DNA from: an uncultured Lachnospiraceae bacterium
Lineage (GTDB): Bacteria > Bacillota > Clostridia > Lachnospirales > Lachnospiraceae
DNA length: 31,531 nucleotides
NCBI GenBank assembly: GCA_910588885.1
Contig: CAJUSQ010000018.1
Span: 1 to 31,531 of the forward strand
Direction of reading: 5' to 3'
Shown piece after piece: positions 7,174 through 14,412 of the stretch. Position numbers and translations under genes: made by a program. Each line of letters starts with the position of its first letter. Positions within the stretch are counted from its first letter, which is position 1. The notes beneath the pieces were generated by a model. The model worked only from the letters and a program-made list of their open reading frames with translations. It did no database searches and was not told the DNA's origin.

Positions 7174-8096
7174 GTGGGATAACAAACCGTCAGGCAATTT
7201 GTGATGTGCTGCTTGGGGCAGCAAAGGAGGATCCGGATCTTGTAGTGGTATGCAGTGACTCCAGAGGATCGGCTTCCCTGGCTCCTTTTGCGAAAGAATT
7301 TCCGGAGCAGTTTGTGGAAGTGGGAATTGCGGAACAGAATCTGGTGTCCGTGTCAGCCGGACTGGCTGCCTGCGGAAAAAAGGTATTTGCAGCTTCCCCT
7401 GCCAGCTTTTTATCCACCAGAAGCTATGAGCAGGCCAAGGTAGACGTGGCTTATTCCGGAACCAATGTAACCCTGGTCGGGATCAGCGGCGGCATCAGCT
7501 ACGGAGCGTTAGGGATGACCCATCATTCCTGTCAGGATATCGCGGCTTTTTGCTCCCTGCCGGGAATGCGGGTCTATCTGCCCAGTGACCGCTTCTTGAC
7601 CGGAAAACTGATAGAAGCTCTTTTAAAGGACGATAAGCCTGCCTATGTACGGGTCAGCCGTTCGGCCACCGGGGACGTCTATGGAGAAAATTTGGATTTT
7701 GAGTTAGATAAGGCTAACATCATCTCCCGGGGAAGGGATGTGGCATTGATTGCCTGCGGGGAAATGGTGCCGGAGGCCCTTGGTGCGGCAAAGCGCTTGG
7801 AGGCAGCAGGCATATCCGCCGGCGTAGTGGATATGTATTGCCTAAAGCCCTTGGATGAACAGGCGATTTTAGAGGTATCCCAACAGGTCGGGCTGGTAGT
7901 AACGGTGGAAGAGCATTCCCCCTACGGCGGACTTGGCAGCATGGTCGCCCAGGTGCTTTCCGCCCATTGCCCGAAAAAAGTTTTGAATATCGCGTTGCCG
8001 GACGGTCATCTCATTGCCGGAACCAACCGGGAGGTATTCCGGGAATATGGCCTGGATGCGGATGGGATTGCGGAAAAAATCAAGGCGGTGCTATAA
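7170..8096 (+). CDS. Transketolase, C-terminal (pyrimidine-binding) subunit
   Basis: A 308-residue protein covering the pyrimidine-binding and C-terminal domains of transketolase. The catalytic glutamate is Glu55 in VGIAEQN, and YGALGMTHHSCQDIA supplies active-site histidines. Its ATG overlaps the TGA of the first subunit (ATGA, 7170-7173), with GAGGAGG upstream, so equal translation of the two subunits is likely. The kinase gene starts 1 base after its stop. By context it would be the equivalent of AptB of the apiose pathway, giving dihydroxyacetone phosphate and xylulose 5-phosphate from apulose 4-phosphate plus glyceraldehyde 3-phosphate. Split transketolases also serve other pentose routes, so the substrate is an inference. 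Confidence 0.87.
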   Translation: MSGITNRQAICDVLLGAAKEDPDLVVVCSDSRGSASLAPFAKEFPEQFVEVGIAEQNLVSVSAGLAACGKKVFAASPASFLSTRSYEQAKVDVAYSGTNVTLVGISGGISYGALGMTHHSCQDIAAFCSLPGMRVYLPSDRFLTGKLIEALLKDDKPAYVRVSRSATGDVYGENLDFELDKANIISRGRDVALIACGEMVPEALGAAKRLEAAGISAGVVDMYCLKPLDEQAILEVSQQVGLVVTVEEHSPYGGLGSMVAQVLSAHCPKKVLNIALPDGHLIAGTNREVFREYGLDADGIAEKIKAVL

Positions 8097-8097
8097 T

Positions 8098-9555
8098 ATG
8101 AAATATATCGTTGGAATAGATCAGAGTACCCAGGGAACGAAGGCCATTTTGACGGACGAAGCGGGACGCCTTGTGGGCCGCGCCGATCAGCGTCACCGCC
8201 AGCTGGTCAATGGGCAGGGATGGGTGTCCCATGATTTGGAAGAAATTTATCAGAATGTGCTGGCTGTGGTAAAGGAGGTTTTGACCGCCTATGAGGTCCG
8301 TCCTGCGGATGTGGCAGCCATCGGAATCAGCAATCAAAGGGAGACTACGGCCGCCTGGGACAGAAAGGGCCGGCCCCTTTCGCCTGCTATTGTCTGGCAG
8401 TGTGCCCGGGCCAAGGGGATTGCGGAAGGGTTCAAGGAGCACGGGGAGGAAATTCGTGAAATAACGGGGCTGCCCCTGTCGCCCTTTTTCCCGGCAGCCA
8501 AGATGGCCTGGCTCATTGCCAATCAGCTGCCAAAGGGAGAGCCGGAGTATTTGCTTGGGACGATAGACGCTTATCTGGTATACCGGCTGACCGAAGGGGC
8601 CGTGTTCCGGACGGATGTATCCAATGCGTCCCGGACCCAGCTTTTCAATTTACATACACTAAAATGGGAGGAAGGCTTATGCCGCCTGTTTGGCATCCCA
8701 ATGGCAGCGCTGCCTAAGGTCTGTGACAGTAACGGGGACTTCGGGTTCACGACGCTGGAAGGGCTGCTGGAGCATCCGGTTCCCATTGCCGCGGTGATGG
8801 GGGACTCCCATGGGGCGTTGTTTGCCCAGGGCTGCCACCGGAAAGGGATGGTCAAGACGACCTACGGCACCGGGTCTTCGATTATGATGAATATCGGAGA
8901 GGAATACCGGAAAAGCAGTCACGGCCTTGCCACCTCCCTGGCCTGGGGAATGGACGGAAAGGTTTCCTATGTACTGGAGGGAAATATCAATTATACCGGG
9001 GCCGTTATTACCTGGCTGCAGGAGGAAATGGGGCTGATCGTTTCCCCGGCGGAGCTGGAGCCTGCCATTGCCAGGGCCAATCCGGAGGATGCGGCGGTCC
9101 TTGTCCCGGCCTTTACCGGGCTGTCCGCACCCCATTGGGACAGCGATGCCCGGGCGCTTTTATACGGCATGAGCAGGACCACCGGACGGGCGGAGCTGAT
9201 TAAGGCCGCCGTGGAAAGCATTGCGTTTCAGATTACGGATGTATTAAAAGCCATGGAAGCGGACAGCGGCATTGCCATTGAGGAGCTGCGGGTAGACGGG
9301 GGCCCTACCCGGAACCGCTATTTGATGCAGTTTCAAAGCGATATTGCAAAAGTCCGGGTTCGGGTACCGAAGGCAGAGGAATTTTCGGCCTTAGGGGCAG
9401 CCTATATGGCAGGGCTGAAAATCGGAATGTATAGAAAAGAACAATTGTTCGATAACCGGGACGGGGAAATATTTCAGGAAAAAATGGATGCAAAGGAGCG
9501 GAAAATACGGCGGGAGCGCTGGAAGAAAGCGGTGGCGTTAAGCCGAAGCAGGTAA
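8098..9555 (+). CDS. FGGY-family carbohydrate kinase, predicted ketulose kinase
   Basis: A 485-residue FGGY kinase: the N-terminal phosphate loop VGIDQSTQGTK (5-15), NQRETT (79-84), the catalytic-base region MGDSHGALF with Asp236, the adenosine-binding TTYGTGSS, and the C-terminal GGPTRNRYLMQFQSDIA followed by SALGAAYMAGL. The motifs sit closest to the glycerol kinase branch. The start is the ATG at 8098, giving the standard IDQSTQ beginning; an in-frame upstream ATG at 8014 lies inside the transketolase gene. It should phosphorylate the ketose made by the isomerase at the operon start. In the apiose pathway this step is apulose kinase. Glycerol, xylulose or erythritol-type substrates cannot be excluded from sequence alone. 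Confidence 0.85.
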   Translation: MKYIVGIDQSTQGTKAILTDEAGRLVGRADQRHRQLVNGQGWVSHDLEEIYQNVLAVVKEVLTAYEVRPADVAAIGISNQRETTAAWDRKGRPLSPAIVWQCARAKGIAEGFKEHGEEIREITGLPLSPFFPAAKMAWLIANQLPKGEPEYLLGTIDAYLVYRLTEGAVFRTDVSNASRTQLFNLHTLKWEEGLCRLFGIPMAALPKVCDSNGDFGFTTLEGLLEHPVPIAAVMGDSHGALFAQGCHRKGMVKTTYGTGSSIMMNIGEEYRKSSHGLATSLAWGMDGKVSYVLEGNINYTGAVITWLQEEMGLIVSPAELEPAIARANPEDAAVLVPAFTGLSAPHWDSDARALLYGMSRTTGRAELIKAAVESIAFQITDVLKAMEADSGIAIEELRVDGGPTRNRYLMQFQSDIAKVRVRVPKAEEFSALGAAYMAGLKIGMYRKEQLFDNRDGEIFQEKMDAKERKIRRERWKKAVALSRSR

Positions 9556-9569
9556 AAAGGAGAAAATGC

Positions 9570-11138
9570 ATGCGGAAGATTGAAAAATGGGATGTATTTG
9601 AAGTAGCGGTACAAGGAAAAGCGGAAGGGAATCCCTTCCGGGATTATGAGATCCACGGAACCTTTGAAGGGCCGGAGGAGTGCATGACCGTGGACGGGTT
9701 TTATGACGGGGACGGGACGTACCGGGTACGTTTTATGCCCTCCCGGGAAGGAATTTATACTTACCGGATTTGGGGCAGTTTTTCCGGGGAGGTTACAAAA
9801 GGCAGCTTTGAGGCAACTCCGGCAGTCGGCCATAAAAACCACGGCCGGGTACAGGTGACGGACGGCTGTCATTTGAGCTATGAGGACGGGACTTCGTATT
9901 ATTCGATTGGAACCACCTGCTACGCCTGGGTTCATCAGGACATGGCGCTGCAGGAACAGACGCTGGAAACCCTGGCGGAGGGCCCCTTCAATAAAATCCG
10001 GTTCTGTATGTTTCCGAAATTTTATGAGTTTAACCGGAAAGAGCCGATCACGTACCCTTATGAGCGGGGAACCGGGGAGGGGCTGGATCAAAGCCTGATA
10101 GAAAAGGAAGAGCGGGAACGGATTTTGTTTCCGGGTATGCAGCCGCCGGTGCCGGATCTGAACTTTCACTATCAAAAGCCGAACCTGGAGCATTTTCAAA
10201 GATTTGACCTGCGGATTCGTCAGCTGCGGGATTTGGGAATTGAAGCGGATCTGATTTTGATGCATCCCTATGACCGCTGGGGCCTTAACGTGATGAACCG
10301 GGAGAGCTGTGACCTGTACCTGAAATACGTAAATGCCCGGTTCGGCGCATACCGGAATGTGTGGTGGTCCCTGGCCAACGAGTATGATTTGATGGTTACG
10401 AAAACGGAAGGGGATTGGGAACGGTACGGGGCATTTTTTATGGAAAAAGATCCTTACCGCCACCTGTGCTCCATCCACAACTGTATGAAATTTTATGATT
10501 ATAAAAGGGAATGGATCAGCCATTGTTCTCTACAGCGTGTGGATTTTTACCGCCATGTGGAATATACGGATGAGTATATGGAAACTTTGCAGAAACCAGT
10601 GGTATGGGATGAAATTTGTTATGAAGGAAATTTGCCGTTTGGCTGGGGAAATTTGACACCGGAGGAAATGGTCCGCCGGTTTTGGGAGACATTTCTTCGA
10701 GGTGGCCATGCTGGTCACGGAGAAACTTATCTGGATGAAGAGGATCTTATCTGGTGGTCCCACGGAGGGATTTTAAAAGGGGAAAGTCCGAAGCGTTTGG
10801 CCTTTTTGTTAAAAATTTGTCAGGAAACACCGGGACGTTATCTGAAGAAAGGAAAAGGGATTTTCGATGAAGTTGTAGGGATTTCAGAGAATCCTGAGGA
10901 GGAGCCGGAATCTGACAATCCTTTTGAGATTCGTTTTCATGATTATGAAATCCATTATCTTGGGATTACCAGGCCGACATATCGGATGTTTTATCTGCCG
11001 GAGGATCGGGAATATGAAATCGACGTGATTGACACCTGGGCCATGACCGTTACGCCCATGGGAGTACACAAGGGCGCAACCCGGATTGATCTTCCGGAAA
11101 AACAGTACATGGCAATTCGGCTGCGGAAAGCAACCTAA
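9570..11138 (+). CDS. DUF5060/apiosidase-like glycoside hydrolase candidate (DUF5605-type C-terminus)
   Basis: A 522-residue protein with an N-terminal immunoglobulin-like beta domain (residues ~1-90, DUF5060-like: VDGFYDGDGTYRVRFMP), a TIM-barrel domain resembling DUF4038/GH140 apiosidase-like enzymes (~95-420) and a C-terminal beta domain (~430-522). The barrel has an Asn-Glu pair at 270-271 (WWSLANEYD) and Glu348 in VVWDEICYEG, placed like the acid/base and nucleophile of retaining clan-A-type glycosidases. There is no signal peptide or membrane segment, so it should act in the cytoplasm on an imported glycoside. The ATG at 9570 has AGGAG upstream and follows the kinase stop by 14 bases. 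Its place as last gene of the operon suggests it frees the sugar that the isomerase uses. Architecture call is fairly firm; activity is untested. Confidence 0.7.
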   Translation: MRKIEKWDVFEVAVQGKAEGNPFRDYEIHGTFEGPEECMTVDGFYDGDGTYRVRFMPSREGIYTYRIWGSFSGEVTKGSFEATPAVGHKNHGRVQVTDGCHLSYEDGTSYYSIGTTCYAWVHQDMALQEQTLETLAEGPFNKIRFCMFPKFYEFNRKEPITYPYERGTGEGLDQSLIEKEERERILFPGMQPPVPDLNFHYQKPNLEHFQRFDLRIRQLRDLGIEADLILMHPYDRWGLNVMNRESCDLYLKYVNARFGAYRNVWWSLANEYDLMVTKTEGDWERYGAFFMEKDPYRHLCSIHNCMKFYDYKREWISHCSLQRVDFYRHVEYTDEYMETLQKPVVWDEICYEGNLPFGWGNLTPEEMVRRFWETFLRGGHAGHGETYLDEEDLIWWSHGGILKGESPKRLAFLLKICQETPGRYLKKGKGIFDEVVGISENPEEEPESDNPFEIRFHDYEIHYLGITRPTYRMFYLPEDREYEIDVIDTWAMTVTPMGVHKGATRIDLPEKQYMAIRLRKAT

Positions 11139-11605
11139 AACACAATGATTTTATTGGGACAGCATTGGGGCGTTTCGGATTTGGTAACGGAAGTATAGTA
11201 GACCAGCAGCGTCCGGTTGCCGGGATGGCAGGTAAAACGCTGGCCGTTGGCGGTCTGGATATCGGTCTGGGGCGAGATATTAAGGCGCAGGCTGTGATTG
11301 GACGCCGTCAATGTCTGGTCAAAATGCTCCAGTACGATATGATCTGTTGATTCCAGTGTAGAAATCAGATAGGCCGGATAGGCGGAATGCTGTTCTTCAG
11401 GCAGAGCATCCCTCCGGTGGAATACGGCGATTCTCATGCCGGGACGCAGCTGCAGGCAGCTTACCACATAGGTTTGGGGGGTCAGATGAACGCATAGGTC
11501 TTCTGTTTCCGTCTGAAGGGTAATGGTATGGGCTCCGCAGATCAGGGTAGAAGGCATAATATTCAGGATGATACCGACGCATAATTTCAGCTGTTCACAA
11601 TCCAT
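11135..11605 (-). CDS. Conserved-looking small protein of unknown function
   Basis: A 156-residue protein that I do not recognise. It has no signal peptide or membrane helix and reads as mostly beta strands, with scattered cysteines (Cys3, Cys9, Cys23 and a late CC pair) and segments such as NIMPSTLICGAHTITLQTET and GNRTLLVYYTSVTKS near the end. The ATG at 11605 is used because AAGGGG lies 6 bases upstream; an ATG at 11635 lacks a site. It is convergent with the glycosidase-like gene, and the two stop codons overlap (TAA on plus at 11136-11138, TAG on minus at 11137-11135). Base composition and codon use look like its neighbours. No function is proposed. Confidence 0.65.
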   Translation of the reverse strand: MDCEQLKLCVGIILNIMPSTLICGAHTITLQTETEDLCVHLTPQTYVVSCLQLRPGMRIAVFHRRDALPEEQHSAYPAYLISTLESTDHIVLEHFDQTLTASNHSLRLNISPQTDIQTANGQRFTCHPGNRTLLVYYTSVTKSETPQCCPNKIIVF

Positions 11606-11651
11606 AAAAACCCCTTTTTTCTTTAAAATATGCAAAAACAGGAAACTGGTG

Positions 11652-11657
11652 TATAAT
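11652..11657 (+). promoter_or_regulatory. Candidate -10 element for rubrerythrin
   Basis: TATAAT sits about 110 bases before the rubrerythrin start. No convincing -35 is visible 16-18 bases upstream. It is embedded in an interrupted inverted repeat GTGTA...TACAC (11650-11674), which could be an operator. Confidence 0.35.
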
Positions 11658-11681
11658 CGGAAAAATTTTTACACATCCTAT

Positions 11682-11711
11682 CGGAAACGGCAGATGAATT
11701 TGCCGTTTTCG
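11682..11711 (+). other. Stable hairpin in the rubrerythrin leader
   Basis: CGGAAACGGCA (11682-11692) pairs with TGCCGTTTTCG (11701-11711) over 11 bp with one G-T wobble and an 8-base loop. No T tract follows, so it is not a standard terminator. It lies between the candidate promoter and the rubrerythrin ribosome site. Confidence 0.5.
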
Positions 11712-11766
11712 ACAGCCCTTCGGGGAATGTGGAGTTTGTAAAAAATAAGGAAAAGAGGTTGGAAAC

Positions 11767-12378
11767 ATGGAATTGAAACAGAGCGAAACGGCGAAAAATC
11801 TGATGCGTGCCTTTGCCGGAGAGAGCCAGGCCCGGAACCGGTATACGATTGCAGCAAAACAGGCCCGTCAGGGAGGCTTATATGTGATCGAACAGGTATT
11901 TACTTTTACAGCTGACCAGGAGCGGGCCCATGCAGCGGTGTATTATAATCATCTGAAAGAGCTGGCCGGGGAAACCATACACATTGACGGGGGATATCCG
12001 GTGGATGCCAGCCCGGAACTGGCCCAGCTGCTTTTCATGGCAAAGCACAACGAGTATGAGGAGCATGACGATGTATACCGGAATTTTGCAGAAACAGCGG
12101 AAAAAGAGGGATTTTCCAAGATTGCAGCTTCTTTCCGTATGATCGGGGAAGTGGAAAAGATCCATGGGGACCGGTTCGGGACCTTCGGGGAACTTCTGAA
12201 AGCCAACCGGCTGTTTGTCTCTAATGTGGAAACGAAATGGATGTGCTTAAATTGCGGTTATGTCCTGGAAGGAAAGGAAGCGCCTTCCCGCTGTCCCGCC
12301 TGTGACCATGAACAGGGGTATTTCGTCCGGCTGGAGCTGGCTCCCTATACGGGAAACGGCGGATTTAACGGGATGTAG
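11767..12378 (+). CDS. rbr: Rubrerythrin
   Basis: A 203-residue cytoplasmic peroxidase of anaerobes that reduces hydrogen peroxide with electrons from rubredoxin-type donors. The N-terminal four-helix diiron domain shows the paired Glu/His motifs (AGESQARNRY at 17-26, DQERAHAAVYYNH at 49-61, then NEYEEH and EVEKIHGDRF). The C-terminal rubredoxin-like domain has CLNCGY and CPAC, giving the four iron ligands. Length and domain order are normal for classical rubrerythrin. AGAGG precedes the ATG. It appears to be a single-gene unit, with a hairpin-containing leader upstream and a terminator at 12433-12482 behind it. Confidence 0.95.
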   Translation: MELKQSETAKNLMRAFAGESQARNRYTIAAKQARQGGLYVIEQVFTFTADQERAHAAVYYNHLKELAGETIHIDGGYPVDASPELAQLLFMAKHNEYEEHDDVYRNFAETAEKEGFSKIAASFRMIGEVEKIHGDRFGTFGELLKANRLFVSNVETKWMCLNCGYVLEGKEAPSRCPACDHEQGYFVRLELAPYTGNGGFNGM

Positions 12379-12432
12379 GAAGCCGGGGGTTCAGCGGTGA
12401 TTCCCGAAAAAGCAGAAGAAGACCGTCCGTAG

Positions 12433-12482
12433 GCAGAGAAAGGGTTTTGACAGGTTTTGACAAATCCTTTCCCTGCTTTTTT
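12433..12482 (+). terminator. Terminator after rubrerythrin
   Basis: GCAGAGAAAGG (12433-12443) pairs with CCTTTCCCTGC (12466-12476) at ten of eleven positions, followed by six T residues. The loop contains two direct copies of GGTTTTGACA (12443-12452 and 12453-12462). Confidence 0.75.
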
Positions 12483-12549
12483 GCGATAACGGAGTATCAG
12501 ATTACCGTTTAAAAATACGAAAAAGTTTTTTAAGATTTTGAAAAGCGCA

Positions 12550-12578
12550 TTGAAAAGTGTTCTTGGATGCGCTATACT
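12550..12578 (+). promoter_or_regulatory. Sigma-A-type promoter of the YitT-family gene
   Basis: TTGAAA (12550-12555) and TATACT (12573-12578) are separated by exactly 17 bases. Transcription would begin near 12585, about 50 bases before the start codon. Confidence 0.75.
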
Positions 12579-12635
12579 AAGCGTGGCGGGAATTTTTCCG
12601 GCCAAAGAATACGGAAGAAACTCCGGGAGGGTGTT

Positions 12636-13526
12636 ATGGACAGGGGAAGCGTAGTAAAGCGTCTGCAGCGGAAGCGGTTTTCAGACCGCCTGTTGGAGTA
12701 TGTGCTACTTACGGCAGCAACTATCATTATGGTGGTGGGAATCTATGTGTTTAAGTTTCCCAATCATTTTTCGTTTGGGGGAGTAACAGGTATTGCAGTG
12801 GTCCTAAGCGCAGTTACACCGCTGAGTGCAGGTACCATTAACTTTGGATTGAACATGGCGCTTCTTGCCCTTGGTTTTCTGTTTTTGGGAAAGGAGTCCG
12901 GGGTAAAGACCTTTTATGTCAGCATGCTGATGTCTTTTGGGCTAAGCTTTATGGAAAAGGTATTTCCCATGAGCCGTCCGCTCACCGATGAACCCATGTT
13001 GGAACTGGTGTTTGCAATTGCCCTGCCGGCATTCAGCTCGGCCGTATTGTTTAATATCGGAGCCTCCAGCGGCGGGACGGATATTGTGGCCATGATTATG
13101 AAGAAGTATTCCAGGATGGACAATATCGGAACGACTTTGTTTTTGGTGGATCTGGTGATTACGATTGCTGCCTGCTTTGTGTTTGATGTGAAGACCGGCC
13201 TGTTTTCGTTCCTGGGACTTCTGGCGAAATCCTTAATGATTGACGGCGTAATTGAAAATATCAACCTCTGCAAATATTTTACGATTATCTGCGACCATCC
13301 CAGGCCGATTTGTGAATATATTCACATGCAGCTGGGCCGGAGCGCAACGGTATACGAGGGGGAAGGGACTTATGAGCGTAAGAAGAAATATATTATATTA
13401 ACGGTATTGAAACGGGGACAGGCTGTGGAGCTTCGGAATTTTATTAAGGTACACGAGCCGGATGCGTTTTTGATGATTACCAACAGCAGCGAAATCATCG
13501 GAAAGGGATTTCGGGGCCTGAATTAA
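12636..13526 (+). CDS. YitT family membrane protein (DUF161/DUF2179)
   Basis: A 296-residue inner-membrane protein with about five to six hydrophobic segments in the first ~200 residues, including FGGVTGIAVVL and a GASSGGTDIVAMI motif characteristic of the YitT family. It ends in a soluble ~80-residue DUF2179-type domain (EYIHMQLGRSATVYEGEGTY through FLMITNSSEIIGKGF). The function of the family is not established; transport has been suggested. The ATG at 12636 is chosen for the GGGAGG 6 bases upstream; an in-frame ATG at 12567 overlaps the promoter. A LuxR-type regulator follows 40 bases later on the same strand and may be co-transcribed. Confidence 0.88.
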   Translation: MDRGSVVKRLQRKRFSDRLLEYVLLTAATIIMVVGIYVFKFPNHFSFGGVTGIAVVLSAVTPLSAGTINFGLNMALLALGFLFLGKESGVKTFYVSMLMSFGLSFMEKVFPMSRPLTDEPMLELVFAIALPAFSSAVLFNIGASSGGTDIVAMIMKKYSRMDNIGTTLFLVDLVITIAACFVFDVKTGLFSFLGLLAKSLMIDGVIENINLCKYFTIICDHPRPICEYIHMQLGRSATVYEGEGTYERKKKYIILTVLKRGQAVELRNFIKVHEPDAFLMITNSSEIIGKGFRGLN

Positions 13527-13566
13527 GAGTGACGAGGAAAGCGAAAGGCTTTCCGGGTTTACATAA

Positions 13567-14358
13567 ATGGATGGGAGCATGCTTCCGGGGTTTGATTGGA
13601 CGGGAATTATGAAGACATTAGAGACAAACGACTGGATGGTTATGAATCATATTATTTATCAGCTTTATACGACAGAGGATCCGGCGAAAATGCGGGAGGG
13701 ATTGTTGGAGCAGCTGAAGCTGGTACTGGATTTTGACAGCGCGGATTTTTACCTTGCCGCGGCAGAAGGCGGAAGAAAACTGGTGAATCCGATTGCGTAC
13801 CACTGTGATGCGGGACGTCTGGCGCTGTATGGAAAGCCGGATTACTGCAGTGAGATTATGTTCGGCGGCAAATGTCTTGCCTGCCGGGAAACGGATCTTA
13901 TTACGAATGAGAGACGGCAGGAGGAGCCATATTATAAGGAAGTATATGTGCCGAACCACTGGCATTATTCGATGCATTTGGTTTTAAGCCGGGAGCGGGA
14001 ATTCCTGGGGGTGATTACGTTTTACCGTACCCTCGGGAAAGAGGATTTTCGGTCAGATGACCTCTTTCTGCTGGATATGCTGAAGGATCATATTGCCTAT
14101 CGGCTGTACCGGGACCGCAGAGAGCAGAAGGGAATGCCGGAGAAGCTGACGGTTTCCCAGGCGGCTGAAACCTATGGGCTGACCAAACGGGAGCGTACGA
14201 TTCTGCGGCAGCTGATGTACGGCCAGGACAATGCTCAGATCTGCGAAGAATTGTCCATCAGCGTCAATACTTTGAAAAAACATATTCTGAATATCTACCG
14301 GAAGCTTGGAATCAAGAACCGGGTGCAGATGTTTAAGATGATCAAGGAAAAGGAATAA
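13567..14358 (+). CDS. LuxR-type regulator with GAF-like sensor domain
   Basis: A protein of up to 263 residues. The first ~180 residues resemble a GAF-like sensor (FDSADFYLAAAEGG through VLSREREFLGVITFYR), with a CLAC pair at about residues 103-106 that could bind metal or sense redox. The C-terminal ~65 residues are a LuxR helix-turn-helix (LTKRERTILRQLMYGQDNAQ, then ISVNTLKKHILNIYRKLGI). It should be a DNA-binding regulator responding to a small molecule or redox signal; the target is unknown. The start is uncertain: ATG at 13567, 13579 or 13609 are all in frame, none with a strong site (GACGGGA before 13609 is the best). A perfect 7-bp hairpin GGAAAGC/GCTTTCC (13536-13554) lies just before it. 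Confidence 0.8.
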   Translation: MDGSMLPGFDWTGIMKTLETNDWMVMNHIIYQLYTTEDPAKMREGLLEQLKLVLDFDSADFYLAAAEGGRKLVNPIAYHCDAGRLALYGKPDYCSEIMFGGKCLACRETDLITNERRQEEPYYKEVYVPNHWHYSMHLVLSREREFLGVITFYRTLGKEDFRSDDLFLLDMLKDHIAYRLYRDRREQKGMPEKLTVSQAAETYGLTKRERTILRQLMYGQDNAQICEELSISVNTLKKHILNIYRKLGIKNRVQMFKMIKEKE

Positions 14359-14362
14359 TGGG

Positions 14363-14412
14363 AAAGGGCTTCCCGACAGCCGAAGTGGTGCAGCTGTCGG
14401 GAAGCCCTTTTT
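14363..14412 (+). terminator. Strong bidirectional terminator
   Basis: An 18-bp perfect stem runs from 14363-14380 (AAAGGGCTTCCCGACAGC) to 14393-14410 and is followed by TTTTT on the plus strand. It separates the LuxR-type gene from the convergent branching enzyme gene and can serve both. Confidence 0.9.

Noticed and set aside
4873..8096. Sulfoquinovose breakdown by the sulfo-transketolase route (isomerase plus split transketolase)
   Set aside because: The operon has an FGGY kinase and an apiosidase-like hydrolase, and lacks a sulfoquinovosidase and the sulfoerythrose isomerase expected for that route.
9474..10523. Long minus-strand open frame of 349 codons
   Set aside because: It is antisense to the hydrolase gene, reads as low-specificity sequence without any motif or ribosome site, and mirrors the codon bias of the real gene.
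13536..13554. Perfect 7-bp hairpin between yitT and the LuxR-type gene as a terminator
   Set aside because: Only GGGTTT follows, no T tract, so co-transcription of the two genes is not excluded and I did not call a terminator.
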